DNA of 13,007 bases, taken from assembly GCA_045633505.1 (NCBI GenBank), contig JAZQYK010000012.1, positions 1 through 13,007 of the forward strand. Direction: 5' to 3'. Positions 6,517 to 12,970 of this stretch are shown one piece after another. Numbering within the stretch: the stretch's first letter is position 1; each line of letters begins with the position of its first letter. Origin of the DNA: Fimenecus sp045633505 (GTDB taxonomy: Bacteria > Bacillota > Clostridia > Oscillospirales > Acutalibacteraceae). A program made the translations under genes and the position numbers. The notes under the pieces are model-generated. The model was not told where the DNA came from and made no database searches. It was given only the letters and a program-made list of their open reading frames with translations.

Positions 6517-7569
6517 ATGAACTTGTTAGTCCCTATTATCTGGCTTATCGTAGGTCTCGCTTTGCTTATCAAGGGCGGTGACTGGTTTGTTGACGGTGCT
6601 TCCGGTATTGCCCGTCGTTTTCACCTACCCGAAATTCTCATCGGCGCAACGGTTGTTTCAATCGGTACAACTCTTCCTGAGGTTATGGTTTCGGCAGGGG
6701 CTGCCGCACAAGGCAGCGGTGAAATTGCTTACGGTAATGCAATTGGCTCGATTATATGCAACACGTCACTTATTGCCGCTATTACGATTGCGATTAAACC
6801 GGGTCCTGCCGCTAGAAAAAGTATGACTATGCCCGTGGCGTTTTTCTTTGGCGCATCGGCAATTTATTGCGCTGTTTCTTATTTTTACGGCACTTTCTCT
6901 CGCACGATAGGTCTTATTTTACTTGCAACCTTTGCGATTTATATGGTAAGCACGGTTTTAAGAATGAAAAAAACGGCTGCAAGTATTGAAACCGTACAGT
7001 TAGAGGAACAGGTCGGCGCACTTATAAGTGAAGCCGAGCTTGAAGCAAGAAGCGGCGAAGACCATACCGTTGAGTCAAAAGAAGAAGGCACGAAAGACAG
7101 TCTGTTCAAAGATATTCTTATGTTGGTTGTCGGCGCTGTCGTTATTGCAATCGGTGCAAGTCTTCTTAACGAAAATGCTCAAACTATCGCCCGTGAATGT
7201 GGCGTTTCTGAAAAGGTTATCGGTCTTACAATCGTTGCTCTCGGCACGTCACTTCCTGAACTTGTAACTGCTATTACATCTCTTATTAAGGGACACGGTT
7301 CACTCTCTCTTGGCAACATTATCGGTGCTAACCTTTTCAACCTTGTTCTTGTAAGCGGTACTGCAATTACCATCAACCCGTTTGACGTTCCTGTTTCGGG
7401 TTATATTGGCGGAGTCAATTCGTCTCTGGTGCTTGACATCCCTATAATGCTTGCTGTAATGCTCATTATGACAGTCCCGACAATGATTAAACAAAAACTT
7501 TCCCGTTGGCAAGGAATCCTTCTCCTTGGAATTTATTTCAGCTATATTACCTTGCTTTTTGTTATTTAA
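6517..7569 (+). CDS. Calcium/sodium antiporter, CaCA family (YrbG-like)
   Basis: A 350-residue integral membrane cation exchanger with the duplicated alpha repeats of the CaCA superfamily. Alpha-1 reads GATVVSIGTTLPEVMVS...GNAIGSIICNTS (about residues 43-83, key E55) and alpha-2 reads GLTIVALGTSLPELVTA...GNIIGANLFN (about 236-275, key E248). About ten hydrophobic segments flank a charged, acidic, probably cytoplasmic loop at residues 150-198. The likely role is Ca2+ or related cation exchange against Na+ or H+; exact ions cannot be read from sequence. The frame is open from 6397, but the ATG at 6517 is the real start: AGGAGG at 6501-6506 lies 10 bases upstream, the protein then begins with the first membrane segment, and 6397 falls inside the structured leader. 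It has its own promoter and leader, so it is not part of the fuc operon. No terminator is visible after it. Confidence 0.92.
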   Translation: MNLLVPIIWLIVGLALLIKGGDWFVDGASGIARRFHLPEILIGATVVSIGTTLPEVMVSAGAAAQGSGEIAYGNAIGSIICNTSLIAAITIAIKPGPAARKSMTMPVAFFFGASAIYCAVSYFYGTFSRTIGLILLATFAIYMVSTVLRMKKTAASIETVQLEEQVGALISEAELEARSGEDHTVESKEEGTKDSLFKDILMLVVGAVVIAIGASLLNENAQTIARECGVSEKVIGLTIVALGTSLPELVTAITSLIKGHGSLSLGNIIGANLFNLVLVSGTAITINPFDVPVSGYIGGVNSSLVLDIPIMLAVMLIMTVPTMIKQKLSRWQGILLLGIYFSYITLLFVI

Positions 7570-7601
7570 CGTTGGCAATCACTAAAACGCAGTCTCATTT
7601 C

Positions 7602-7646
7602 GTCATTTATAACAGATAAAAGATATTTATTATGACAATTATAACA
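7602..7646. repeat. Direct repeat upstream of the GPH transporter, possible activator site
   Basis: Two copies of a 13-base motif, GTCATTTATAACA (7602-7614) and GACAATTATAACA (7634-7646), agree at 11 of 13 positions and start 32 bases apart, about three helical turns. They lie roughly 50-100 bases upstream of the inferred promoter of the transporter gene. Tandem same-face direct repeats there would suit an AraC-type activator. The region is AT-rich and chance similarity cannot be excluded. Confidence 0.35.
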
Positions 7647-7671
7647 AAAAGTCTATTATCATATTTATTTC

Positions 7672-7700
7672 TTTATTTTACGTTTAATTTATAGTATAAT
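7672..7700 (+). promoter_or_regulatory. Probable promoter of the transporter-lipoprotein operon
   Basis: TATAAT at 7695-7700 is an exact -10 hexamer 29 bases before the start codon. The base run 17 upstream (TTTATT at 7672-7677) is a poor -35, which fits an activator-dependent promoter. Only the -10 box is well supported. Confidence 0.5.
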
Positions 7701-7728
7701 TTTTATATGACTTTTATGAAGGGTTGAT

Positions 7729-9408
7729 ATGATGACTAAAACTGAAATTTTGGAAAAAGTTAAAGGTGCTCCCACCTATATCAAGAAGAATTGGAACACC
7801 CCTAACGAAAACGAATATCTGACACTTAAAGAAATGTTAGCTTATACTCTTGCACAAGGCGGAACCTATGTTTTTGGGTGTGTGGCAATGTATGTCACCT
7901 TTTCTGCAAGTTATTTCTGTGGTGCGGTTATGGGTATTGCTGCTATTGATTTTTCGGTTATCAACATTATAAGTACAATTCTTGGATATGTGCTTATGTT
8001 TATGAACCCTATTAATGTGTTGATTTATGAAAACCATGGTAGGCTTGAAAAGAAAACAAAGATATTTGCTCATCTTTCTTATTCTGGCAAACTTATAATT
8101 GGTATTTGTTGTTATTTGTTGCCACAAGGTATGTTTGAGACAATTATCAATGGGCTTCCACAGTTGGTTGGTAATATGCTTGTTGCAGGTGCAATCTGGG
8201 ATTATTTTCACTGGTTTATCCGTAGAAAATTCTGTGCAAAATACGGAAGATTTAAACCCTTTTTGCTTATTTGTGCAATTCCGGCAGCTTTTTTGGTTTC
8301 AGTTATCCCATATCTTCCAGTGCAAAATATGACTTATACAAATAAACTCATTGTTCTTCACTTTGCTTTTACTTTGATGTCATATTTCTACAATAACTAT
8401 ATTGGTATCAACACTCTTGTTACCTTTATGACACCTAACTCACAAGAAAGGCAAAAGCTCCATTCAATTGCTCCCATACTTTCTGGTCTATTTTCATCAA
8501 TTGTTTCTGCTGTCTGGCCAATGCTTATTGCATCAACTGGTGGTTATTTGAATCTTAAAACATATAAGGTGTTTATCCCTATAATTACAGGTATTGGTGC
8601 TGCAATGTCTTTACTTGCAGTTTTCTGTAAAGAAAGAATTATTGAGCCACCAATGGAAAAACGTGCAAAGGTTACATTTTTTAAAGGTGCTAAAAATGTT
8701 CTCAAAAACAAGTATTTTTGGATTACAAACATCTCAAATGTAATCGGACAATGGCATGGTCTTGTTGGAAATCTTCTCAGCTGGTGGTTTGTTTATTCAC
8801 TTCGTATGGAGTGGTTTTCGGGCATTGCGGCTAACATTGTTGTTATGGGTATGACCTTTGGTAATATTCTTTGCCCAATACTTACAAAACGTTTCCAGAA
8901 AAGAAACATCCTTATCAGTTTTCGTGGTATTACACTTCTTACTGTTTTAGGAATTGCACTTGCAGTTAAGATGGAAAACATTGTAATATTCTTAGTTGCA
9001 CTCTTCCTTAAAAACGCTATTGCACCTGTTGTAGATGGTGTTAATGTCGGTCTTAATGCTGATATTCTTACATACCATCAATGGAAATATGGCGAACGTG
9101 CAGATGCAATGTCAGGTGTTTTTGGTTGGTTCTTAAATCCTGTTAGTGTTGCAATTGGTTATATAATGCCATGGTTACTTTCAAGGACTGGTTTCACATC
9201 TGACTGGGACGTGCTTTTTGACACACAAATCTTAAACAGCGTATTTAACCTTTACACATGGGGTTCAGTTATTGGACTTGTACTTTTGACAATACCATTT
9301 ATTTTCTATGATTTGACACGTGAAAAGCACGATATGTGTGTAAAAGAATTGGAAGAACGTGTTCGTGCTATTGAGAATGAAGACAAGGTAGAAAGTGAGG
9401 CTGTATAA
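7729..9408 (+). CDS. MFS transporter, GPH (glycoside-pentoside-hexuronide) type symporter
   Basis: A 559-residue polytopic membrane protein with about twelve hydrophobic segments. It carries features of the GPH cation symporter family: the YGRFKPFLL segment after TM4 (residues 172-180), which corresponds to the family's WGRFRPWLL-type motif, and TPNSQERQKLHS (235-246) at the mid-protein loop. The upstream DRTR portion of the first motif is replaced by RRKFCAK, so cation coupling or substrate may differ. At 559 residues it is longer than typical GPH proteins (about 450-500), partly through a hydrophilic N-terminal arm of about 30 residues and a charged C-terminal tail. Substrate is probably a sugar or glycoside; fucose is possible given the neighbourhood but unproven. 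GAAGGG at 7718-7723 precedes two adjacent ATGs (7729 and 7732); the second has the better spacing. CpG is strikingly rare in this gene. The lipoprotein gene starts one base after the stop. Confidence 0.85.
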   Translation: MMTKTEILEKVKGAPTYIKKNWNTPNENEYLTLKEMLAYTLAQGGTYVFGCVAMYVTFSASYFCGAVMGIAAIDFSVINIISTILGYVLMFMNPINVLIYENHGRLEKKTKIFAHLSYSGKLIIGICCYLLPQGMFETIINGLPQLVGNMLVAGAIWDYFHWFIRRKFCAKYGRFKPFLLICAIPAAFLVSVIPYLPVQNMTYTNKLIVLHFAFTLMSYFYNNYIGINTLVTFMTPNSQERQKLHSIAPILSGLFSSIVSAVWPMLIASTGGYLNLKTYKVFIPIITGIGAAMSLLAVFCKERIIEPPMEKRAKVTFFKGAKNVLKNKYFWITNISNVIGQWHGLVGNLLSWWFVYSLRMEWFSGIAANIVVMGMTFGNILCPILTKRFQKRNILISFRGITLLTVLGIALAVKMENIVIFLVALFLKNAIAPVVDGVNVGLNADILTYHQWKYGERADAMSGVFGWFLNPVSVAIGYIMPWLLSRTGFTSDWDVLFDTQILNSVFNLYTWGSVIGLVLLTIPFIFYDLTREKHDMCVKELEERVRAIENEDKVESEAV

Positions 9409-9409
9409 T

Positions 9410-10261
9410 ATGAAGAAAAGAATTATCAGTATTTTTGCACTTATTCTTTGTATCTGTGTTGCCTTTTCAGGTTGCAACTCAGTTTCTACACTTTTAAGTG
9501 GTAGTGACGAAAGCATTAAATTTAAAATTGAAAATGGTGAAGCAATAGTTACTGGTGTACCCAATAAATCTACAGTAACTAAAATAGTTATTCCTGACGA
9601 ATACGAGGGTGTACCTGTTACAAAAATTGCTGATTTTGCCGCTCAGAACCTTGAATATGTTACCGAATTCAGCATAGGTAAAAACGTTAAGGAAATCGGT
9701 ACATGGGCACTTGAAAATAACCAACGTATCACAGCTTATAAAATTGACGAAAACAATGAATTCTTCTGTGATGTTGACGGAGTCATCTATACAAAAGATA
9801 TGAAGACATTGCTTTTCTACCCTGCTGCAAAAGATTTAACTACTGAAAAAGACGGTGAAGGCAACGATATCAAAGTTTCACAATATACAATTCCTGATGG
9901 CGTTGAAATTATTCGTACAAAAGCATTTTACAAATGCAGTGCACTCACAAGAATTGAAATCCCTTCAACAGTTAAAAAGATTGAGGAAAAAGCCTTTTTC
10001 CGTTGTGAAAGACTTGAAGAAATCAAGATGCCTGATGCACTTGAGTTCATTGGAAAAGATGCTTTCTCATACTGCTATGGGCTTAAAGAAATCAATATTC
10101 CTGCAAATGTCAAGCAGATTGATGAATACGCATTCTATAATTGCACAAACCTTTTAACAGTTAATGTAGAGGCAAAAGAAAGTGATATGACCTTGGGTGA
10201 AAAATGGTTCCCTACGAATAACGGTCTTGACATTAAAGAGCTTCAAATTAATTGGAAATAA
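9410..10261 (+). CDS. BspA-like leucine-rich-repeat (LRR_5) lipoprotein
   Basis: A 283-residue surface lipoprotein. The N-terminus is a lipoprotein signal: a KKR charge cluster, a hydrophobic core and the lipobox FSGC with C22 as the lipidated residue. The mature part has BspA/TpLRR-type repeats of about 23 residues. Four are clear at about 160-251, each with a pattern like IPxxVxxIxxxAFxxCxxLxxI and a repeated Cys, and more diverged ones lie at about 60-110. The segment FFCDVDGVIYTKDMKTLLFYPA (118-139) is a hallmark insert of this family. Such proteins bind host or polysaccharide ligands or pack at the cell surface; the ligand here is unknown. The frame is open from a GTG at 9395, but the ATG at 9410 gives a proper signal peptide and has GTGAGG at 9395-9400. 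It is one base downstream of the transporter stop, so the two are almost certainly cotranscribed. Confidence 0.9.
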   Translation: MKKRIISIFALILCICVAFSGCNSVSTLLSGSDESIKFKIENGEAIVTGVPNKSTVTKIVIPDEYEGVPVTKIADFAAQNLEYVTEFSIGKNVKEIGTWALENNQRITAYKIDENNEFFCDVDGVIYTKDMKTLLFYPAAKDLTTEKDGEGNDIKVSQYTIPDGVEIIRTKAFYKCSALTRIEIPSTVKKIEEKAFFRCERLEEIKMPDALEFIGKDAFSYCYGLKEINIPANVKQIDEYAFYNCTNLLTVNVEAKESDMTLGEKWFPTNNGLDIKELQINWK

Positions 10262-10266
10262 TTTAT

Positions 10267-10301
10267 GCGGGACGATGTGGTCATCGTCCCCTACTTTTTT
10301 T
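10267..10301 (+). terminator. Terminator made from a REP-like palindrome
   Basis: A perfect 9-bp stem (GGGACGATG at 10269-10277, CATCGTCCC at 10282-10290) with a TGGT loop is followed by CTAC and then seven T residues at 10295-10301. It lies 7 bases after the lipoprotein stop. The sequence GCGGGACG...CGTCCCCTAC resembles interspersed intergenic palindromes that I recall from clostridial genomes, and the element at 1781-1802 looks like a relative. The four-base gap before the T run makes it a slightly atypical terminator. Confidence 0.75.
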
Positions 10302-10304
10302 CTC

Positions 10305-10333
10305 TTGCAAAAAAGATAAAAATATTGTAAAAT
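10305..10333 (+). promoter_or_regulatory. Promoter of the PAP2 phosphatase gene
   Basis: TTGCAA at 10305-10310 and TAAAAT at 10328-10333 are separated by 17 bases and lie just after the preceding terminator, 33 bases before the PAP2 start codon. Each hexamer differs from consensus at one position. Confidence 0.7.
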
Positions 10334-10365
10334 GTTTACATTAAATTACATAAAGGAGATTGGAT

Positions 10366-11031
10366 ATGGATTTTTCAATTTTTGACTCATTTGATATGAG
10401 TGTATTCACCTTTTTTGGTGAACAAATTCAAAGTTCAGTAATGAATATTGTGGCAAACTTTATTACTTTCTTCGGTGGAGAAGAATTTGTCATTCCAATG
10501 GCGGTTGCAGGAGCTGTTATGATACCTTTCAAGAAAACTCGTCGTTTTGGTATGGCAGTACTTTTTGCGGTGCTTGTTGGCACACTTCTTACAAACCTTG
10601 TAATGAAGAATGTCTTTGACCGTCCTCGTCCTTTTAACTATTTCACTGAAAATCCGTTATACGCTGATTTCTTTAGAAATGTTTATGGGGTTTATCCTGC
10701 TGAAATGACTGAGGCATTGCGTGACCAGCTTCCTCACAGTGGCTCTTTCCCATCAGGTCACACAACTGCTGCTTTTGAATTGGGTATTGCAATTTTCCTT
10801 GTAATTAAGAATAAGAAGATTGCTTGGATTTTCCCTGTTTTCTCTTTGCTTGTTGGTCTTTCAAGAATTTACCTTATGGTGCATTATACAACTGACGTCC
10901 TTGGCGGTATTGTGGTCGGCACATTTGCAGGTATTATGGGTTATCTCATTATGAAAGCAATTATGAAAAAGACCGAAAACACTAAATTTGCTGAATTTGA
11001 TTTGGCGGAGAAATTTAAGAAAAAAGCTTAA
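10366..11031 (+). CDS. PAP2-family membrane phosphatase
   Basis: A 221-residue integral membrane protein of the type 2 phosphatidic acid phosphatase family. All three catalytic motifs are intact: K81-x6-R88P89 (KNVFDRPRP), P129SGH132 (SFPSGHTT) and S166R-x5-H173-x3-D177 (SRIYLMVHYTTD). Hydrophobic segments flank the motifs, placing the active site on the outer face as in relatives. Likely substrates are undecaprenyl pyrophosphate or another lipid phosphate; the family does not allow a firm choice. A BcrC-like role in recycling the cell-wall lipid carrier would fit the PBP gene downstream. The frame opens at a TTG at 10360, but the ATG at 10366 has AAGGAG at 10353-10358 with 7-base spacing, while the TTG would be too close. 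It has its own promoter and a terminator 17 bases after the stop. Confidence 0.92.
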   Translation: MDFSIFDSFDMSVFTFFGEQIQSSVMNIVANFITFFGGEEFVIPMAVAGAVMIPFKKTRRFGMAVLFAVLVGTLLTNLVMKNVFDRPRPFNYFTENPLYADFFRNVYGVYPAEMTEALRDQLPHSGSFPSGHTTAAFELGIAIFLVIKNKKIAWIFPVFSLLVGLSRIYLMVHYTTDVLGGIVVGTFAGIMGYLIMKAIMKKTENTKFAEFDLAEKFKKKA

Positions 11032-11048
11032 AAAAGTTTAATAAAAAA

Positions 11049-11083
11049 CACCCGTGTCAATAATAGATACGGGTGATTTTTTT
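11049..11083 (+). terminator. Terminator of the PAP2 gene that also holds the PBP ribosome binding site
   Basis: CACCCGTGTC (11049-11058) pairs with GATACGGGTG (11066-11075), 10 bp with one G.T, around a 7-base loop, followed by A and seven T residues at 11077-11083. The next base begins the ATG of the PBP gene. The right arm GGGTGAT (11071-11077) matches the GGTGAT part of the anti-Shine-Dalgarno complement and is the only plausible ribosome binding site for that ATG, so the hairpin could also mask translation start. Confidence 0.82.
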
Positions 11084-12679
11084 ATGCACAAACGAGTCGC
11101 TTTGGCTTATTTTTCTTTAATGCTTACTTTTGGAATTCTCATTTTAACTATTTTCTTTATAAACCTTGACGTTAAAATTACAGAAACGGCGCAATCCGTT
11201 AACAAAAGAAGTGTTGGACTTGATACTTCGCGAGGTATGATATATGATTGCAATATGACAAAAATCGTAAATTCAAATACTTATAACGTAACGGTCAGTC
11301 TGCCGTTTATGGATAATCTTGAAAAGTTATCACCTTATATAACGGCTGAGAAAAAAGAGGAATTATACAATAAATTCAGTGAGGGTAAAATCGGTATAAT
11401 TGAAACGGGCAAAAGATTTGCAGATGATGAAATCAAAACCGTTACACTTGCAAAAAGATATTATGACAATCAGCCTTTATGCCATATAATCGGTCATCTT
11501 GACAGCGAAGGGAACGGTGCAACAGGACTTGAAAAAGCATATAACAAGTATCTGACACTGCAATCAGGCAACATAAAAGCACAATGGTCTGTAAACGCAT
11601 TGGGTCACATTCTCCACGGTGAATCATTAACCTTTGAAAATGACGATTATCTCTCCCCTGCCGGAATACAACTGACCATTGATTTAAGCCTTCAGCATAT
11701 TGCAGAAAGCTGTCTTAATGATAACAACATAACTAAAGGTGCAGTTGTTATTATGAATTCTGATACGGCGGAATTATTGGCGATAGCATCTGCACCCGTG
11801 TTCAACCCAAACGAGCTTGAAACTGCGCTTGAAGACAAAGACCAGCCCTTTATAAATCGCGCCACCAATGCTTATAGTGTAGGTTCGGTTTTCAAGCCGA
11901 TATTGGCGGTTTGCGCCATTGAAAACAATATTGATTTTGAATATAACTGCACGGGCAGTATTACCGTCGGCAGTACGGTTTTTAAATGTAATAACGGCAA
12001 CGCTCACGGACGGTTGAATATGAAAACTGCTATGGAAAAGTCCTGCAACTGCTATTTTATAATGCTGGGGCAGAAAACGGGCGGAGAAAAGTTGTTGAAT
12101 TTATGTAAAAATATTGGGTTAGGTACAAGTTTGGAATTAGCTGATAATTTCACTTTGACTTCGGGAGTTTTACCTGATGAAAGCGCATTGAGATTTGCAC
12201 CCTCACTTGCTAACTTTTCCTTCGGACAAGGTGATTTTTTAGCCAATCCAATACAAATGGCGTGTGCATATTCAGTCTTTGCAAACGGCGGTTATTACAG
12301 AGCACCCACTCTTATGAAAGGGATTATTGATAATAACGGAAATAAAATACAAAGTGTAAAACTGCCTGAAAAACAACTTGTGCTGGGCGAAAATACAATT
12401 GAAGAAATCGATGATATTCTTGAAAGTGTAGTTTCCAATGGCAACGGAAATAAGGCTTATTCGACAGTTGTTGAGTCCCGCGGCAAAACGGCTACGGCTC
12501 AAAGCGGTTGGTTTGAAAACGGCAGAGAAATTAACCACACTTGGTTTTGCGGATATTTTTCCTTTAACAACCAAACTTACACTATTGTAATATTTAAAGA
12601 AGACGGTCAGTCGGGCGCCGTTGACTGCGCACCCGTTTTCAAGGAAATTGCAGAGAAAATTGTTGAACTAAAAGAATAA
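11084..12679 (+). CDS. Class B penicillin-binding protein (transpeptidase)
   Basis: A 531-residue peptidoglycan DD-transpeptidase of the FtsI/SpoVD/PbpA group. The N-terminus MHKRVALAYF leads a single membrane anchor at about residues 5-28. A PBP dimerisation-like region follows, with the RGMIYDCNMTK segment at 50-60, which matches the family's RGxIxDRNG motif. The transpeptidase domain starts at about 195. Active-site motifs are S268VFK271 (nucleophile and general base), S320CN322, and K468TA470 where most relatives have KTG. It is shorter than typical FtsI/SpoVD proteins and has no PASTA domain. The role is cell-wall cross-linking in division, elongation or sporulation; which one cannot be told from sequence. 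The frame is open from a GTG at 11054, but that start lies inside the preceding hairpin. The ATG at 11084 gives a clean membrane-anchor start, though its Shine-Dalgarno is weak and within the hairpin. No PBP-specific promoter or terminator was found. Confidence 0.88.
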   Translation: MHKRVALAYFSLMLTFGILILTIFFINLDVKITETAQSVNKRSVGLDTSRGMIYDCNMTKIVNSNTYNVTVSLPFMDNLEKLSPYITAEKKEELYNKFSEGKIGIIETGKRFADDEIKTVTLAKRYYDNQPLCHIIGHLDSEGNGATGLEKAYNKYLTLQSGNIKAQWSVNALGHILHGESLTFENDDYLSPAGIQLTIDLSLQHIAESCLNDNNITKGAVVIMNSDTAELLAIASAPVFNPNELETALEDKDQPFINRATNAYSVGSVFKPILAVCAIENNIDFEYNCTGSITVGSTVFKCNNGNAHGRLNMKTAMEKSCNCYFIMLGQKTGGEKLLNLCKNIGLGTSLELADNFTLTSGVLPDESALRFAPSLANFSFGQGDFLANPIQMACAYSVFANGGYYRAPTLMKGIIDNNGNKIQSVKLPEKQLVLGENTIEEIDDILESVVSNGNGNKAYSTVVESRGKTATAQSGWFENGREINHTWFCGYFSFNNQTYTIVIFKEDGQSGAVDCAPVFKEIAEKIVELKE

Positions 12680-12695
12680 AATCTTCTAATTACTC

Positions 12696-12724
12696 TTGAC
12701 TTTTGCAAGTATAAAATATATAAT
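12696..12724 (+). promoter_or_regulatory. Promoter of the tRNA gene
   Basis: TTGACT at 12696-12701 and TATAAT at 12719-12724 have an exact 17-base spacer. Transcription would start near 12731, giving about ten bases of 5' leader before the mature tRNA at 12741. Confidence 0.85.
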
Positions 12725-12740
12725 AATTTATGCTTGTTGC

Positions 12741-12817
12741 GGACCACTAGCTCAGTTGGTTAGAGCATCCGGCTCATAACCGGACGGTCATAGGTTCGAG
12801 TCCTATGTGGTCCACCA
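12741..12817 (+). tRNA. tRNA-Met (CAU anticodon); tRNA-Ile2 is an alternative
   Basis: A complete cloverleaf of 77 bases with an encoded CCA. The acceptor stem GGACCAC pairs with GTGGTCC, the discriminator base is A, and the D arm contains AGCTCAGTTGGTTAGAGC. The anticodon stem is TCCGG/CCGGA with loop CTCATAA, giving anticodon CAT, and the T arm is CATAGGTTCGAGTCCTATG. The fully paired first acceptor pair (G-C) rules out an initiator tRNA. CAU elongator tRNAs can be Met or, after lysidine modification by TilS, Ile2 reading AUA. The C4-G69 and C5-G68 pairs match those known to favour TilS recognition in E. coli, and the overall sequence resembles the Bacillus Ile2 tRNA as I remember it, so Ile2 is quite possible. 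It is a single tRNA gene with its own promoter and terminator. Confidence 0.95.
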
Positions 12818-12862
12818 GAAAAGAAACACCTTTTGTCTACCGGACAGAAGGTGTTTCTTTTC
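12818..12862 (+). terminator. Hairpin terminator of the tRNA gene
   Basis: A 20-bp stem (12818-12837 with 12843-12862, one T.G wobble) around a 5-base TACCG loop starts directly after the encoded CCA. The right arm ends in TTTCTTTT. The A-rich left arm means it could also end transcription from the other strand. The stem is much longer than usual and would abut the tRNA 3' end, so maturation must cut immediately at its base. Confidence 0.85.
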
Positions 12863-12866
12863 AACT

Positions 12867-12924
12867 AAATCCGAACTTGTTCGGATTTCATCGCGTTTGC
12901 GAGATTTCATTCAAACTTATTGAA
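12867..12924. repeat. Cluster of three small palindromes spaced by ATTTCAT
   Basis: Three inverted repeats follow one another: AAATCCGAA/TTCGGATTT (12867-12888), TCGC-GTTT-GCGA (12891-12902) and TTCAA-ACTTA-TTGAA (12910-12924). The heptamer ATTTCAT occurs at 12885-12891 and again at 12904-12910, between the units. The regular spacing suggests a modular interspersed element rather than a terminator, since no T run follows. The last palindrome overlaps the -35 box of the next promoter. Confidence 0.5.
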
Positions 12925-12949
12925 AACTATGATATAATAAATATATAAT
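12920..12949 (+). promoter_or_regulatory. Promoter of the gene at the right edge
   Basis: TTGAAA at 12920-12925 and TATAAT at 12944-12949 are separated by 18 bases, and the next start codon is 22 bases downstream. A second TATAAT at 12933-12938 has no matching -35 box. Confidence 0.6.
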
Positions 12950-12970
12950 TACTTTTTTGGAGAGATTAAA

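Noticed and set aside
7570..7671. A terminator after the antiporter gene
   Set aside because: Only a 5-bp ATAAA/TTTAT pairing is present, with no T run; no convincing terminator could be identified.
7837..8211. A 124-codon minus-strand open frame within the transporter gene
   Set aside because: It lies wholly antisense to the GPH transporter, is rich in His, Asn and Thr as expected from antisense of a membrane protein, and has no start signal.
9395..9409. GTG start for the LRR lipoprotein overlapping the transporter
   Set aside because: The GTG is itself part of the Shine-Dalgarno for the ATG at 9410, and the ATG start gives a canonical lipoprotein signal.
11054..11083. GTG start for the PBP ten codons upstream
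   Set aside because: It would begin within the left arm of the terminator hairpin, has no Shine-Dalgarno, and adds an acidic tail before the membrane anchor.
12818..12862. The long hairpin after the tRNA as a CRISPR repeat or small RNA
   Set aside because: There is a single copy, it sits immediately after a tRNA and ends in a T-rich arm, so a terminator is the simplest reading.
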